A DNA stretch of 64,000 bases, taken from NCBI RefSeq assembly GCF_900114035.1, contig NZ_FORP01000001.1, positions 124,001 through 188,000 of the forward strand. The letters run 5' to 3'. The DNA is from Amycolatopsis sacchari (lineage in GTDB: Bacteria > Actinomycetota > Actinomycetes > Mycobacteriales > Pseudonocardiaceae). Of this stretch, positions 25,523 to 36,408 are shown piece by piece (position 1 is the stretch's first letter; each line of letters opens with the position of its first letter). A program made the position numbers and the translations under genes. Below the pieces are notes generated by a model. That model saw only the letters and a list, made by a program, of their open reading frames with translations, ran no database searches and was not told where the DNA came from.

Positions 25523-26619
25523 CGGCGCCTCGGATGGGTCAGCGGGATGCCGTGCGAGGCCGGCCCGACCATCGCCAGCCCCTCGGGGGAGTACCAGACC
25601 GCGTCGGCGGGCATGACGAGCACGTCCACCAGGTCACCGGGCTCCAGGCTGTCCAGACTGGACAGCTCGCCGTGCAGCACGTCGACGAGGCAGATCAGGT
25701 CGGGCGCCGCGGCGGCGAGCGCGCCGTCGGCGAACACCGCGACCACCTCGCTGCGCAGCTCCAGCCGCAGCTGCCTGCCCTGCCCGCCCAGCTCGTCGAC
25801 CACCACCGTCGACGGGTGCGCCGGGATCGTCACGTCGGTGGGCCTGCTCAGGTGCTCCAGCTCCACGATCCGGCCGCGGCCGATCCGGCGGCAGCCGGTG
25901 ACGGCGGCCAGGCGCGCCACCAGCACGTCGGGGTCGCCGGACTCCAGCAGCAGGCGGCCGACGTTGACCAGGCGGGACACGGTGCCGGTGAGCGCGGCCC
26001 GGCGCAGCTCGCCCGCCGTCGTGGGGTAGGCGGCCAGCGCCGCCCAGCCGCCGACGACGTCCACATTGGACCGCAGGAGGGTGTCGGCGCGGGCCGCGTC
26101 CGGCACGGTGATCGCGACGTTCTCCCCGGTCGCGCCGCGGATCACCAGCGGCGTCGGGGACAGCCCCGCCAGGTGCATGGCCGTGTGGTGGATCAGGGCG
26201 AACGTGCGGCCCATGCCGTCGGCGTCGATCAGCGGCACGTCCAGCTGCGAGGCCGCGGCCAGCGGGGCCAGCGCGCTCACCGTGGCCGCCGCGAGCGGGT
26301 ACACCGCCTCGAACCGGCGCCGGGTGAGCCGTTCCAGCTCGCGCACGGCGAGCGCGAACTCGTCGCCCGAGGGCGGCAGGTCCGCTAGCGCCGCGCCGGA
26401 GCCGATCACGCAGATGGCCGCGCAGCGGGTCTCGGGAGCGATCGAGTCCGGCCGCACCAGCGTGACGGGACCGTTGCGCTCCAGCAGGTCCGCCGTCCAC
26501 GACTGCAGCGTGGTCTTCTCGGGCGCGACGGCGGGGGAGTAGAACTTGGCGCCTTCGTAGAGCGCCGTGACGTCGTCCGCGGTGATCGTCGTGGCGGCGC
26601 CGACGTAACGCGTGGTCAT
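25519..26619 (-). CDS. DUF917 (S-methyl thiohydantoin desulfurase-like) protein
   Basis: A 366-residue protein matched to DUF917 mainly by LDVPLIDADGMGRTFALIHH in the centre and by the C-terminal beta-rich half (SRPTDVTIPAHPSTVVVDEL, LEPGDLVDVLVMPAD). The N-terminal loop usual in the family, a glycine-rich GTGGGG-type segment, is not seen; the protein reads YEGAKFYSPAVAPEK there, so it is divergent. DUF917 genes commonly sit next to hydantoinase genes and some act on thiohydantoins. It overlaps by 4 bases with both neighbours. A role in modifying a cyclic imide or amide substrate is inferred. Confidence 0.72.
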   Translation of the reverse strand: MTTRYVGAATTITADDVTALYEGAKFYSPAVAPEKTTLQSWTADLLERNGPVTLVRPDSIAPETRCAAICVIGSGAALADLPPSGDEFALAVRELERLTRRRFEAVYPLAAATVSALAPLAAASQLDVPLIDADGMGRTFALIHHTAMHLAGLSPTPLVIRGATGENVAITVPDAARADTLLRSNVDVVGGWAALAAYPTTAGELRRAALTGTVSRLVNVGRLLLESGDPDVLVARLAAVTGCRRIGRGRIVELEHLSRPTDVTIPAHPSTVVVDELGGQGRQLRLELRSEVVAVFADGALAAAAPDLICLVDVLHGELSSLDSLEPGDLVDVLVMPADAVWYSPEGLAMVGPASHGIPLTHPRRR

Positions 26620-27824
26620 GCTCCCGGCTCCTCGGCCACCCCCGCGACCCTGACCCGCACCCGGACGGTGCCCGACGGGCTGTAGGGCACGGCCACGGTC
26701 GACATCTCCACCACGTCCGCGCTGCCCGGGGTGGCCCCGTTGGCGGTGGCGATCGCGGTCGCGCGGGCGTGCGCGTCGCGGCGGATGCCCTCCAGCTCGG
26801 CGGTGGACTCGATGAACGCGATCTCGTCCAGCCACGCCATCGGCCTGCTCACCGCGGCGCCCACGCACGTCAGCTCGTCGGCGGGGCGCTCGGCCTTCAC
26901 CAGCGCGATGTCGCTCGCGCGGGACGCCCCCGCCCTGGTGAGCGCCGCCGTCGGCACGACGAGGACCGTGCCCAGCTCGGCGACGGTCTGCGGGCGCACC
27001 GCGGCCAGCCCGTTGCGGACGTCCCCGACCATCGGCTCGGGCACGCGGTCGAGCAGCACCCGGCAGTCCTCCGCGCCCGCGAGGCTCGCCGCGCCCTGCA
27101 GCTGCAGCGCGTCGGCCGCGCCGATGCCGAGCACGGGCAGCGTCCGGAACCGCGACGGGCTCACCCAGCCACCGTCGCCGCGGGCGATCTGGAACGGGGT
27201 TCCACGGGCACCTCGCTCGCACGCGTCGAGGATCCGGCCACCCGCGCCGGACAGGGCCGCGTTGAGCACGACGGTCGCTTCCCGGGCGGCGAGCCCCTGG
27301 CCGCCGAACTCGTAGGCCACCGAGATCCGCGCGTCGGGCATCGCGGCCTGGAGCGCGTCGGCGACCTCCCGCTCGTGGCGGGGCTGGGCGGGGGAGCCCG
27401 ACGCGACGACGGCGATGTCGCGCGCCGGGCTGTCCTGGATCTCCTGGCAGACCGCGCGCAGCGCGCCGCGGTCGATCGGCCGCAGCTCACGGCCGAACAG
27501 GTCATGCCCGCCGGGCACGGTGTAGCGGCGGGTGACCAGGCGCTCGACGACGTCGTCGGGATGCCGCCCGAGCGCCGGGTCCGTCGCCGCGCGGGGCAGC
27601 ACGCGGATCATCGCCACGGGGGAGAGCTCCTCGTGCCGGTGCAGCACGTGGTCGGCCAGCAGCCTGCTCACGTCGATCACCAGCCCCGTGGACCCGGTGC
27701 GGGCGACCTCGGCGAGCAGCTTGGCCGGGTCGCTCCCGGCCAGCTGCCCCAGCACAGTGCCGTCCTGGACGGTCACCGCACTCGACCGTCCAGGACCGAG
27801 ACTCACCCCGATCCTGACCGCCAT
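26616..27824 (-). CDS. Half-length HyuA-like protein
   Basis: A 402-residue protein whose order of segments follows the first part of hydantoinase A subunits. It has an N-terminal strand-loop VRIGVSLGPGRSSAVTV in place of the DIGGTFTD loop. It then has ELRPIDRGALRAVCQEI matching the 'TPLDEDAVRTAA' region of the full-length copies, VVASGSPAQPRHEREV matching 'FLFSYANPAHE', and ATVVLNAALSGAGGRIL matching 'SSAVVESYTGPIV'. It stops near residue 400, where full copies have about 680. The catalytic competence is doubtful because the acidic phosphate-loop residue is missing. It sits between the ABC permease and DUF917 genes. Confidence 0.65.
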   Translation of the reverse strand: MAVRIGVSLGPGRSSAVTVQDGTVLGQLAGSDPAKLLAEVARTGSTGLVIDVSRLLADHVLHRHEELSPVAMIRVLPRAATDPALGRHPDDVVERLVTRRYTVPGGHDLFGRELRPIDRGALRAVCQEIQDSPARDIAVVASGSPAQPRHEREVADALQAAMPDARISVAYEFGGQGLAAREATVVLNAALSGAGGRILDACERGARGTPFQIARGDGGWVSPSRFRTLPVLGIGAADALQLQGAASLAGAEDCRVLLDRVPEPMVGDVRNGLAAVRPQTVAELGTVLVVPTAALTRAGASRASDIALVKAERPADELTCVGAAVSRPMAWLDEIAFIESTAELEGIRRDAHARATAIATANGATPGSADVVEMSTVAVPYSPSGTVRVRVRVAGVAEEPGA

Positions 27825-27842
27825 TGCCGCAATCTACCTGTC

Positions 27843-28834
27843 CTACCTGCTCTTTTTCCGCAGGTAGCGATCAACGGCCACGGCGAGCAGGATGAGGCAG
27901 CCCTGCACGACCTGCTGGTAGATGGTGTCCCAGCCCAGCAGGTTGAACCCGTTGCCGATGAGGGTGAGCAGCAGCGCACCGACGACCCCGCGCCAGATCG
28001 CGCCCTCGCCGCCGAGGATGCTGGTGCCACCGATGACCGCCGCGGCGATCGCGGACAGCTCCATCCCGGTCGCCATGCTCGACTGCGCCGAACCGGCGCG
28101 GGAGGCCAGGATCAGCCCGGCCAGGGCCGAGCAGACGCCGCTCACGACGTACGCCGCGACCTGGATCTGGCCGACCCGGATACCGGACAGCCGCGCCGCC
28201 TCGGCGTTGCCGCCCACCGCGTAGACGCGGCGGCCGAACGTGGTCGAGGAGATGAGCACCCCGATCGCGGCGACCACGACGACGAACACCACCGTCGCCG
28301 ACGTCAGCCCGAACAGCGAGGGCCACGTCAGCATCCCGAAGTCCTCCTGCTGGGTGGCCAGCGGGTAGACGATCGAGCCCGCGGTGACCACTACCGCGAG
28401 GCCGCGGTAGATGATGCTCGTCGCCAGCGTCGCGATGAACGAGTTGACCCCGCTGCGCACCACGATCGTGCCGGTGACCAGCCCGAGCAGCGCGCCGGCG
28501 GCGATCGCCGCGGCGAACCCGGTGAACACGCCGAAACTCCGGCCGACCTGCACGCCGACGATCGCCGACAGCGCCAGCGACGCGCTCGCGGTGAGGTCGA
28601 AGACGCCGCTCATGATGCACACGGTGGCGCCCGCCGCGAGCAGCCCGACGACCGAGCACTGGTCGAGCAGGTTGACCAGGTTCGACGTGCTCAGGAACGT
28701 GCTGGTGCTCAGCGACAGCGCGACCACGATCGCGAGCAGCGCGACCAGGATCCCGTAGTCGCGCATCCGCCCGCCCCGCCGCAGCGCCCTGCCGGCCGGT
28801 GCGGCGCTCGCCGTCTCCGGCGCGGTGTCCACAG

Positions 28835-28838
<4 letters not shown>
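27843..28838 (-). CDS. ABC transporter permease (RbsC-like)
   Basis: A 331-residue membrane protein with about nine hydrophobic segments and the BPD_transp_2 signature region GATVCIMSGVFDLTASASLA plus IGGTSILGGEGAIWRGVVGA. This is the sugar-type importer permease class (RbsC/XylH). The GTG at 28838 overlaps the ATPase stop by 4 bases. Together with the ATPase and binding protein encoded upstream it forms a complete importer that should bring in the substrate of the island. Confidence 0.9.
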
Positions 28839-30334
<1,496 letters not shown>

Positions 30335-30336
30335 CG

Positions 30337-31350
30337 TCAGTCCGAGTAGTCGGCGGTCTGGCCCTGCAGCGTGTGCTTGGTGCCGAGCGCCTGGTACGGG
30401 GTCAGCGTGCGGGCGTCGGTCGCGACCGGCACCTGCTGCCCGCGTGCCTTCGCCAGGCCCAGCTCCGCCGCCTTCGCGCCTTCGGCCTTCTCCGGGATGA
30501 CGTACACGCCGTACCAGGTGCCGCTCTGCACGGCCTGGAACGCCTGCGTGGAACCGCCGTTGCCGACGAACTTGATGTTGCGCCCCGCCGCCAGCGGCGC
30601 CGCGCCCTCGATCGCCTGCGAGGAGCCGATCACGACGTTGACGTCGGGGTGGGCCTGCAGCACGTTCTGGAACGCCGCGCGCCCGGAGTCCTGCGTGTAG
30701 CCGCCGACGACGCTGGCGACGACGTCCGCGCCACCGGCCTTGAGCGCGTCCACCGTCGCGTTGGTGCGGGCGGTGTCGAGCGGGTAGTTCGCGAAGCCCT
30801 CCAGGTAGGCCACCTTGCAGGGCGTCGACCCGGCCTCCTTGCACGCGCCGAGACCGAGCGTGGCCAGCCCCTGCCCGTTGAGGACCGGCGCGTCCACGAT
30901 GCTGATCGTGCCGGGGACCTGCGGCTGCGTGGTCGAGTAGTCGCCGCCGACCGGGGTGAACTCGATGACCACCGTGATGCCGGCGGCGACGGCCTGCTTG
31001 ACGGCGTTGACGATCGCGGTGCCGTCGTTGGCCTGCACGATCACCACGTCGTACCGCTTGGACGTCACCGCGTCCTGCAGCTGGTTGACCTGGGTGGGCC
31101 CGTCGAAGTTCGAGTCCAGGAAGGTGGCGTTCGCGTTGTGCGCCGCCGCGTACTCCTGGATGCCGGCCCACGTCGCCTGGGCGAAGGAGTTGGCCTTCGC
31201 GAAGCCGAAGAAGCCGATGGACAGTGTCTTGTCCGCGGGGGCCGCCGAGGTGGCCGTCGCGGCGTCGGTGCTGGGCCGGCTGCACGCGGACAGCGACACC
31301 GCAAGTGCCGCCGCTCCCGCCAGAGCCGTGAGTCGAAGCGAGGTCTTCAT
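30337..31350 (-). CDS. Sugar-type ABC transporter substrate-binding lipoprotein
   Basis: A 337-residue binding protein of the periplasmic-binding-protein-4/RbsB class. The signal peptide ends in the lipobox SLSAC at about Cys22. The mature part starts with LSIGFFGFAKANSFAQATW and contains VIVQANDGTAIVNAVKQA. ATG 31350 was chosen over the upstream in-frame start because AGGAGGAG lies just before it. It is the first gene of the minus-strand operon, 154 bases from the divergent hydantoinase operon. The ligand is unknown. Confidence 0.9.
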   Translation of the reverse strand: MKTSLRLTALAGAAALAVSLSACSRPSTDAATATSAAPADKTLSIGFFGFAKANSFAQATWAGIQEYAAAHNANATFLDSNFDGPTQVNQLQDAVTSKRYDVVIVQANDGTAIVNAVKQAVAAGITVVIEFTPVGGDYSTTQPQVPGTISIVDAPVLNGQGLATLGLGACKEAGSTPCKVAYLEGFANYPLDTARTNATVDALKAGGADVVASVVGGYTQDSGRAAFQNVLQAHPDVNVVIGSSQAIEGAAPLAAGRNIKFVGNGGSTQAFQAVQSGTWYGVYVIPEKAEGAKAAELGLAKARGQQVPVATDARTLTPYQALGTKHTLQGQTADYSD

Positions 31351-31421
31351 TGCAGCTCCTCCTCCGCCTTTCTCCAGTGGTCGAGGTGGGGGAATGCTGA
31401 CTGTGCGCACCCGGAGGCCGA

Positions 31422-31436
31422 TGTGCTAGCAGCACA
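31422..31436. promoter_or_regulatory. Palindromic operator candidate between the divergent importer and hydantoinase operons
   Basis: TGTGCT-AGC-AGCACA is a perfect 6-base inverted repeat with a 3-base spacer, roughly midway between the two divergent start codons (31350 and 31505). Its position suits a regulator that controls both operons; the PucR protein encoded at the end of the importer operon is the obvious candidate. Confidence 0.5.
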
Positions 31437-31504
31437 GCCCCGGCCGCGGGACCTGTGCTCCGTCATCCAGCCGTGCTCTCGCCGAAACCCCGATACTGCG
31501 CCGC

Positions 31505-33520
31505 ATGACCAACACCAGCCGGCTGGCGATCGACGTCGGGGGCACCTTCACCGACGTCGTCGAGCTGCTGCCCGCCACGGGCGAGCTGCGGTTCGACAAG
31601 GTCGCGACGACGCCCGCCTCGCCCACCACCGGAGTGCTCGACGCGTTCGGCGTGGCGAGCGCGGACGTCGGCGAGATCGCGATGTTCACCCACGGCACGA
31701 CGCTCGGCCTCAACGCGCTGCTGACCCGCACCGGTGCCCGCACCGCGGTGGTCGGCACCCGCGGCTTCCGCGACGTCTACCTGCTCGGCCGCACCGACCG
31801 GCGCACCAACTACGACATCACCTACCGCAAGCCCGAGGCGCTGCTGGAGCGCTACGACACGTTCGAGGTGACCGAGCGCAGCCTGTTCGACGGCAGCGTG
31901 CACACCCCGTTCGACGTCGAGGACGCCCGGCGCGTCGCGCGGGTCATCGCCGAGCGCGGCTACGAGTCCGTGGCCGTCGCGTTCCTGCACGCCTACGCCA
32001 ACCCGGAGCACGAGCTGCGGATGCGCGAGGTGCTCGCCGAGCTCGCACCCGGCGTGGCGGTGACCCTGTCGCACGAGCTGTCGCGGGAGTACCGCGAGTA
32101 CGAGCGCACCAGCACGGCCGTGCTGGACGCCTACGTCAAGCCGATCGTGCGGCAGTACCTGCACGACCTCGAAGGCGAGCTGACCGGGCGCGGGTTCACC
32201 GGCCGGTTCCTGATGACCCGCTCGGGCGGCGGCGCGATGACCGTCGGCACCGCGCGGGAGCAGCCGGTGAGCCTGATCCTGTCCGGCCCGGCCGGGGGCG
32301 TGATCGGCGCGGCGGCGTTCGCCGGGCTGATCGGCGAGCCGAACCTGATCACGATCGACATGGGCGGCACGAGCCTCGACGCGTCGCTGATCCTCGACGG
32401 CGAGCCGGTGCTGTACCAGGGCGCGGAGTTCGAGGGCCTGCCGATCAACACCCCGTCGCTGTACATCCACACCATCGGCGCGGGCGGCGGCTCGATCGCC
32501 CACCTCGACGAGGCCGGGGCGCTGCAGGTCGGCCCGCAGAGCGCGGGCGCGGCACCCGGCCCGGCGTCCTACGGGCGGGGCGGCACGCAGCCGACGTTCA
32601 CCGACGCGGCGCTGGCGATCGGGTACCTGGGCACGGACGCCCCGCTGGGCGGCAAGCTCGTGCTGGACCGGGTGCTGGCGGAGAAGGCGCTCTCCTCGGT
32701 CGCGGAACCGCTCGGGATGAGCGTGCCCGCGCTCGCCCGCGGCATCGTGCGGATCTCCAGCACCAAGATCATGGGCGCGGTCCGGGCGATCACCGTCGAG
32801 GTCGGCAGGGACCCGAAGGACTTCGCGTTGCTGTCGTTCGGCGGTGGCGGCGGGCTCGTCGCCGTCGACGTGGCGGCCGAGCTGGGCATCCCCACCGTCG
32901 TCGTGCCGCCGGGGCAGGGCGCGTTCTCCGCGTTCGGCATGCTCATGGCCGACGTGCAGCACGACTTCGCGCGCACGCTCGTCGCGCCGCTGGGCGAACT
33001 GGACGCCGAGCAGGTCGAGGCGGCCTACGCCGGGATGGAGGCCGAGGCGCGGGAACTGCTCGCCTCCGAGGGTTTCGAGGCCACGCTGAGCCGCAGCCTC
33101 GACGTGCGCTACGCCGGGCAGGAGCACTCGGTGACGGTCACCTTCACGAGTCTGTCCGAAGTGGAGAGTGAGTTCGCCCGGCTGCACGAGCGGCAGTACG
33201 GGCACACCATGACCGACCCGGTGGAGGTCACGACGCTGCGCCTGCGGGCGACGGGCTCGGTGGACAAGCCGACGCTGCCCCTGCTGCCGTCGCGGACGTC
33301 CGGCTCGGTGGCGGCCGAGAGCAGCCGCCCGGTGTTCGTGTCGGAGGAGCAGCCCGCCGTGCCGTACGCGCTGTACACGCGCGAAAACCTGCTGGCGGGC
33401 GACGAGTTCGACGGCCCCGCCGTGATCGCCGAGCACACCGCCACCACCGTCATCCACGCCGGGGACCGCCTGCGGGTCGGTCCTCACGGCGAACTCGTGA
33501 TCACCGTAGGGGAACGATGA
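31505..33520 (+). CDS. Hydantoinase/oxoprolinase family protein, A subunit (pair 2)
   Basis: A 671-residue full-length HyuA protein: LAIDVGGTFTDVVELLP at the N-terminus, FTHGTTLGLNALLTRTGA, VAFLHAYANPEHELRMRE, REYEREYERTS-like segment reading YREYERTSTAVLDAY, and the second ATP loop TIDMGGTSLDASLIL. It is complete, unlike the half-length copy at 26616. It is translationally coupled with its B subunit (ATGA overlap). It is divergent from the importer operon, so import and hydrolysis of a cyclic amide-type compound are probably co-controlled. Confidence 0.9.
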   Translation: MTNTSRLAIDVGGTFTDVVELLPATGELRFDKVATTPASPTTGVLDAFGVASADVGEIAMFTHGTTLGLNALLTRTGARTAVVGTRGFRDVYLLGRTDRRTNYDITYRKPEALLERYDTFEVTERSLFDGSVHTPFDVEDARRVARVIAERGYESVAVAFLHAYANPEHELRMREVLAELAPGVAVTLSHELSREYREYERTSTAVLDAYVKPIVRQYLHDLEGELTGRGFTGRFLMTRSGGGAMTVGTAREQPVSLILSGPAGGVIGAAAFAGLIGEPNLITIDMGGTSLDASLILDGEPVLYQGAEFEGLPINTPSLYIHTIGAGGGSIAHLDEAGALQVGPQSAGAAPGPASYGRGGTQPTFTDAALAIGYLGTDAPLGGKLVLDRVLAEKALSSVAEPLGMSVPALARGIVRISSTKIMGAVRAITVEVGRDPKDFALLSFGGGGGLVAVDVAAELGIPTVVVPPGQGAFSAFGMLMADVQHDFARTLVAPLGELDAEQVEAAYAGMEAEARELLASEGFEATLSRSLDVRYAGQEHSVTVTFTSLSEVESEFARLHERQYGHTMTDPVEVTTLRLRATGSVDKPTLPLLPSRTSGSVAAESSRPVFVSEEQPAVPYALYTRENLLAGDEFDGPAVIAEHTATTVIHAGDRLRVGPHGELVITVGER

Positions 33521-35229
33521 GCGACCAGATCACCACCGAGATCATCCGGCACGGGCTCCTGGCGTCGGCCGAGGAGATGGCGCGGAACCTGTGCCGCACC
33601 GCCTACAACACCGTGGTCTACGAGATCCACGACTACGGCATCGGCATCCACGACGCCAATGGGGACGTGGTCGCGGACGCGCCGGGCATCGCGATCTTCA
33701 CGCGCGGCAACGACCACGGCATCAAGGAGGCGGTGAAGTTCCTGGGCGCCGACGCGATGCGGCCGGGCGACGTGTTCGTGCTGAACTACCCGTACTGGTC
33801 GTCCGCGCACACGCTCGACCCGCTGGTGTTCGCGCCGGTCCACGCCGAGGGCAGGCTCATCGGGTTCGCCTCGTGCCGCATCCACGTGCTCGACCTGAAG
33901 CAGAAGGACCCCGGCTACGTCCTGGACTCCACGGACATGTACCAGGAGGGCCTGTTCTTCCCCGCCACCCGGCTCTACGCCGAGGGCGTGCAGAACGACG
34001 ACGTGTTCAACATCATCCGGTTCAACAGCCGGATGCCCGAGCGCACGATCGGCGACCTGCAGGCGCAGGTTTCCGCGTGTGTCACGGGGGTGCGGCGCAC
34101 GCAGGAGATCGCGGCGAAGTACGGCACGGACACCCTCGTGGCCGCGATGGACGCGATCAACGACCACGGCGAGCGGCTGGCCCGGCTGGCGCTGGCGAAG
34201 CTGCCCAAGGGCACCTGGACCGCCGAGGACTACGTCGACTCCGACGGCGTGGACCTCGACCGCATGATCAAGCTGCGCGTCACGGTCACCGTCACCGACG
34301 AGGAGCTGGTGATCGACTGGACCGGCAGCGAGCACGGCGTGCGCGGGCCCATCAACCTGCCGCTCGGGCAGACGGAAGCCTTGTGCAGCCTGGTGTTCAA
34401 GTCGCTCACCACCCCGGACACCTCGGTCGTGGCAGGCAACTTCCGGCCGCTGCGCGTGGTCACCGAGCCGGGTTCGGTGATGCACGCCGTCCCGCCGATG
34501 CCGACGTTCACGCTGTGGACCGGGCTGCTCGCCGGGGAGGTGGTGCTGAAAGCGCTTGCCCAGGGCATGCCGGACCAGGTGCCCGCGTGCTCGGGCGGTG
34601 ACGTCTGCTCGATGATGGGCCTGGGCGTCAACCCGCGCACCGGCGAATCCTGGCTGGAGGCGACGAACGAAGCCGTCGGCTTCGGCGCGCACGCCGGCGG
34701 CGACGGCGAGGACGGGATCATGCACCTGTCGGAACCCGGCTGCCGCAACAACCCCGTCGAAGTGCTGGAAACGAAGTCGCCGATGTTCATCGAGTCCTAC
34801 GGCTACCGGCCCGACACGGGCGGCGCGGGCAGGCACCGAGGTGGCGTCGGCGTGAGCCGCGTGTACCGGTTCACCGCGCCCTCGACCGGGATCTGCCTGG
34901 TGTACAAGACGAAGACCAAGCCGTGGCCCATCGCGGGCGGCAAGCCGGGGGAGAACAACCGCATCGTGCTCAACCCCGGCACCGACCGCGAGGTGGTCCA
35001 GGGCGGCAGCTACAACCGCCTCGACGCGGGCGAGGTGCTGGTCAACGACACCGGCGGCGGTGGCGGCTACGGCAACCCGTTCGAACGCGAGCCCGAGCGC
35101 GTGGCCCGCGACGTCCGCAACGGGTTCGTGTCGCCGGAAGCCGCGGCCCGTGAGTACGGGGTGGCCGTCGATCCGGAGACCTTCGCCGTCGACGAGGTGG
35201 GCACACAGCGGCTGCGGAGCGCGTCATGA
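33517..35229 (+). CDS. Hydantoinase/oxoprolinase family protein, B subunit (pair 2)
   Basis: A 570-residue HyuB protein: ITTEIIRHGLLASAEEMARN, LNYPYWSSAHTLD, GPINLPLGQTEALCSLV, GAGRHRGGVGVSRVY and the C-terminal GGGGGYGNPF. It differs in detail from the B subunit at 18121 (for example LNDSYLGGTHLND there against LNYPYWSSAHTLD here), so the two pairs probably act on different substrates. It overlaps the A gene and the amidohydrolase gene by 4 bases each. Confidence 0.9.
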   Translation: MSDQITTEIIRHGLLASAEEMARNLCRTAYNTVVYEIHDYGIGIHDANGDVVADAPGIAIFTRGNDHGIKEAVKFLGADAMRPGDVFVLNYPYWSSAHTLDPLVFAPVHAEGRLIGFASCRIHVLDLKQKDPGYVLDSTDMYQEGLFFPATRLYAEGVQNDDVFNIIRFNSRMPERTIGDLQAQVSACVTGVRRTQEIAAKYGTDTLVAAMDAINDHGERLARLALAKLPKGTWTAEDYVDSDGVDLDRMIKLRVTVTVTDEELVIDWTGSEHGVRGPINLPLGQTEALCSLVFKSLTTPDTSVVAGNFRPLRVVTEPGSVMHAVPPMPTFTLWTGLLAGEVVLKALAQGMPDQVPACSGGDVCSMMGLGVNPRTGESWLEATNEAVGFGAHAGGDGEDGIMHLSEPGCRNNPVEVLETKSPMFIESYGYRPDTGGAGRHRGGVGVSRVYRFTAPSTGICLVYKTKTKPWPIAGGKPGENNRIVLNPGTDREVVQGGSYNRLDAGEVLVNDTGGGGGYGNPFEREPERVARDVRNGFVSPEAAAREYGVAVDPETFAVDEVGTQRLRSAS

Positions 35230-36404
35230 GGCTGTCGGTGGTCAACGGGGCGGTGTTCGACGGCGAGTCCGAGGAGCTGCTCGACGGTCCGGTGCACGTC
35301 GAGGACGGGCGGATCGTCCAGCTCGGCGGTGAGTTCGAGGCGGACGAGGTGCTCGACGCGCGGGGCGGCACGGTCGTGCCGGGCCTGATCGACGCGCACT
35401 TCCACGCCTACGGCATCTCGCTGGACCTGCTGGAGATCGAGTCGGCGACGCCCAGCTACCTCGCCTACTCCGGCGCCGACCGGCTGCGGAAAGCGCTTTC
35501 ACGCGGGTTCACCACCGTCCGCGACGTCGCCGGTGGCGACCCCGGCATTCCCCGTGCACTGGCGGAAGGCCTGATCAGCGGGCCGCGGTACCTCTACACC
35601 GGCCCGGCGCTGAGCCAGACCGGCGGGCACGGCGACCCGCGGGGCACGGACAGCGACTTCTGCGGCTGCCACGAGTTCATGAACGAGGTGGTGGACGGCG
35701 TCGACGCGCTGCGGCACGCGGTGCGCGACCGGTTCCGGCGCGGGGCGCACGCCATCAAGATCATGGCGTCGGGTGGCGTGGTTTCGCTGACCGACCCGAT
35801 CCGCGTGCCGCAGTACTCGCCCGACGAGATCCGGGCGGTGACGGAGGAGGCGGCGCGCCGCGGGAGCTACGTGGCGGCACACGCGTACTCGCCCGAGGCG
35901 ATCCGGCACGCGGTGGAGAACGGCGTGCGCTCGATCGAACACGGCAACCTGCTCGACGCCGAAACCGCGTCCCTCATGGCGACTTCCGGTGCGTTCCTGG
36001 TGCCGACACTCGCCGCCTACGACGCGATGGACCGCCGTGGCGAGGAGCTCGGCATGCCCGCGGTGTCGCGGGAGAAGAACCGCGAGGTGCTGGAATCCGG
36101 CAAGCACGCGGTCGAACTGGCGCGCGCGGCGGGCGTGCCGATCGGGTTCGGCTCGGACCTGATGGGTGTGCTGGAGGACGAGCAGCTCAACGGGTTGCGG
36201 CTGCAGACCGAGGTCGAGGGGCCGCTCGCGGTGCTGCGGTCCGCCACGTCGGTCAACGCGGCGCTGCTGCGGCGCCCCGACCTCGGCCGGATCGCGGTCG
36301 GCTGTGCCGCCGACCTGCTCGTGCTCGACGGCGACCCGTTCACGGACCCGTCCGTGCTGTGGGCGGGCCCGCGCCGGGTCGTGCGAGGCGGAATGCTCGT
36401 ATAA
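35226..36404 (+). CDS. Metal-dependent amidohydrolase (imidazolonepropionase/prolidase-like)
   Basis: A 392-residue amidohydrolase-superfamily enzyme. Metal ligands are visible as DAHFHAYG (H-x-H), the lysine in AIKIMASGG, histidines in VAAHAYS and IEHGNLL, and the aspartate in GFGSDLMG. This places it in the binuclear COG1228 group, which contains imidazolonepropionases and Xaa-Pro/Xaa-Arg dipeptidases. It is the third gene of the plus-strand operon and would act on a ring-opened or cyclic amide product of HyuAB. Substrate unknown. Confidence 0.87.
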   Translation: MRLSVVNGAVFDGESEELLDGPVHVEDGRIVQLGGEFEADEVLDARGGTVVPGLIDAHFHAYGISLDLLEIESATPSYLAYSGADRLRKALSRGFTTVRDVAGGDPGIPRALAEGLISGPRYLYTGPALSQTGGHGDPRGTDSDFCGCHEFMNEVVDGVDALRHAVRDRFRRGAHAIKIMASGGVVSLTDPIRVPQYSPDEIRAVTEEAARRGSYVAAHAYSPEAIRHAVENGVRSIEHGNLLDAETASLMATSGAFLVPTLAAYDAMDRRGEELGMPAVSREKNREVLESGKHAVELARAAGVPIGFGSDLMGVLEDEQLNGLRLQTEVEGPLAVLRSATSVNAALLRRPDLGRIAVGCAADLLVLDGDPFTDPSVLWAGPRRVVRGGMLV

Positions 36405-36408
36405 CGAC

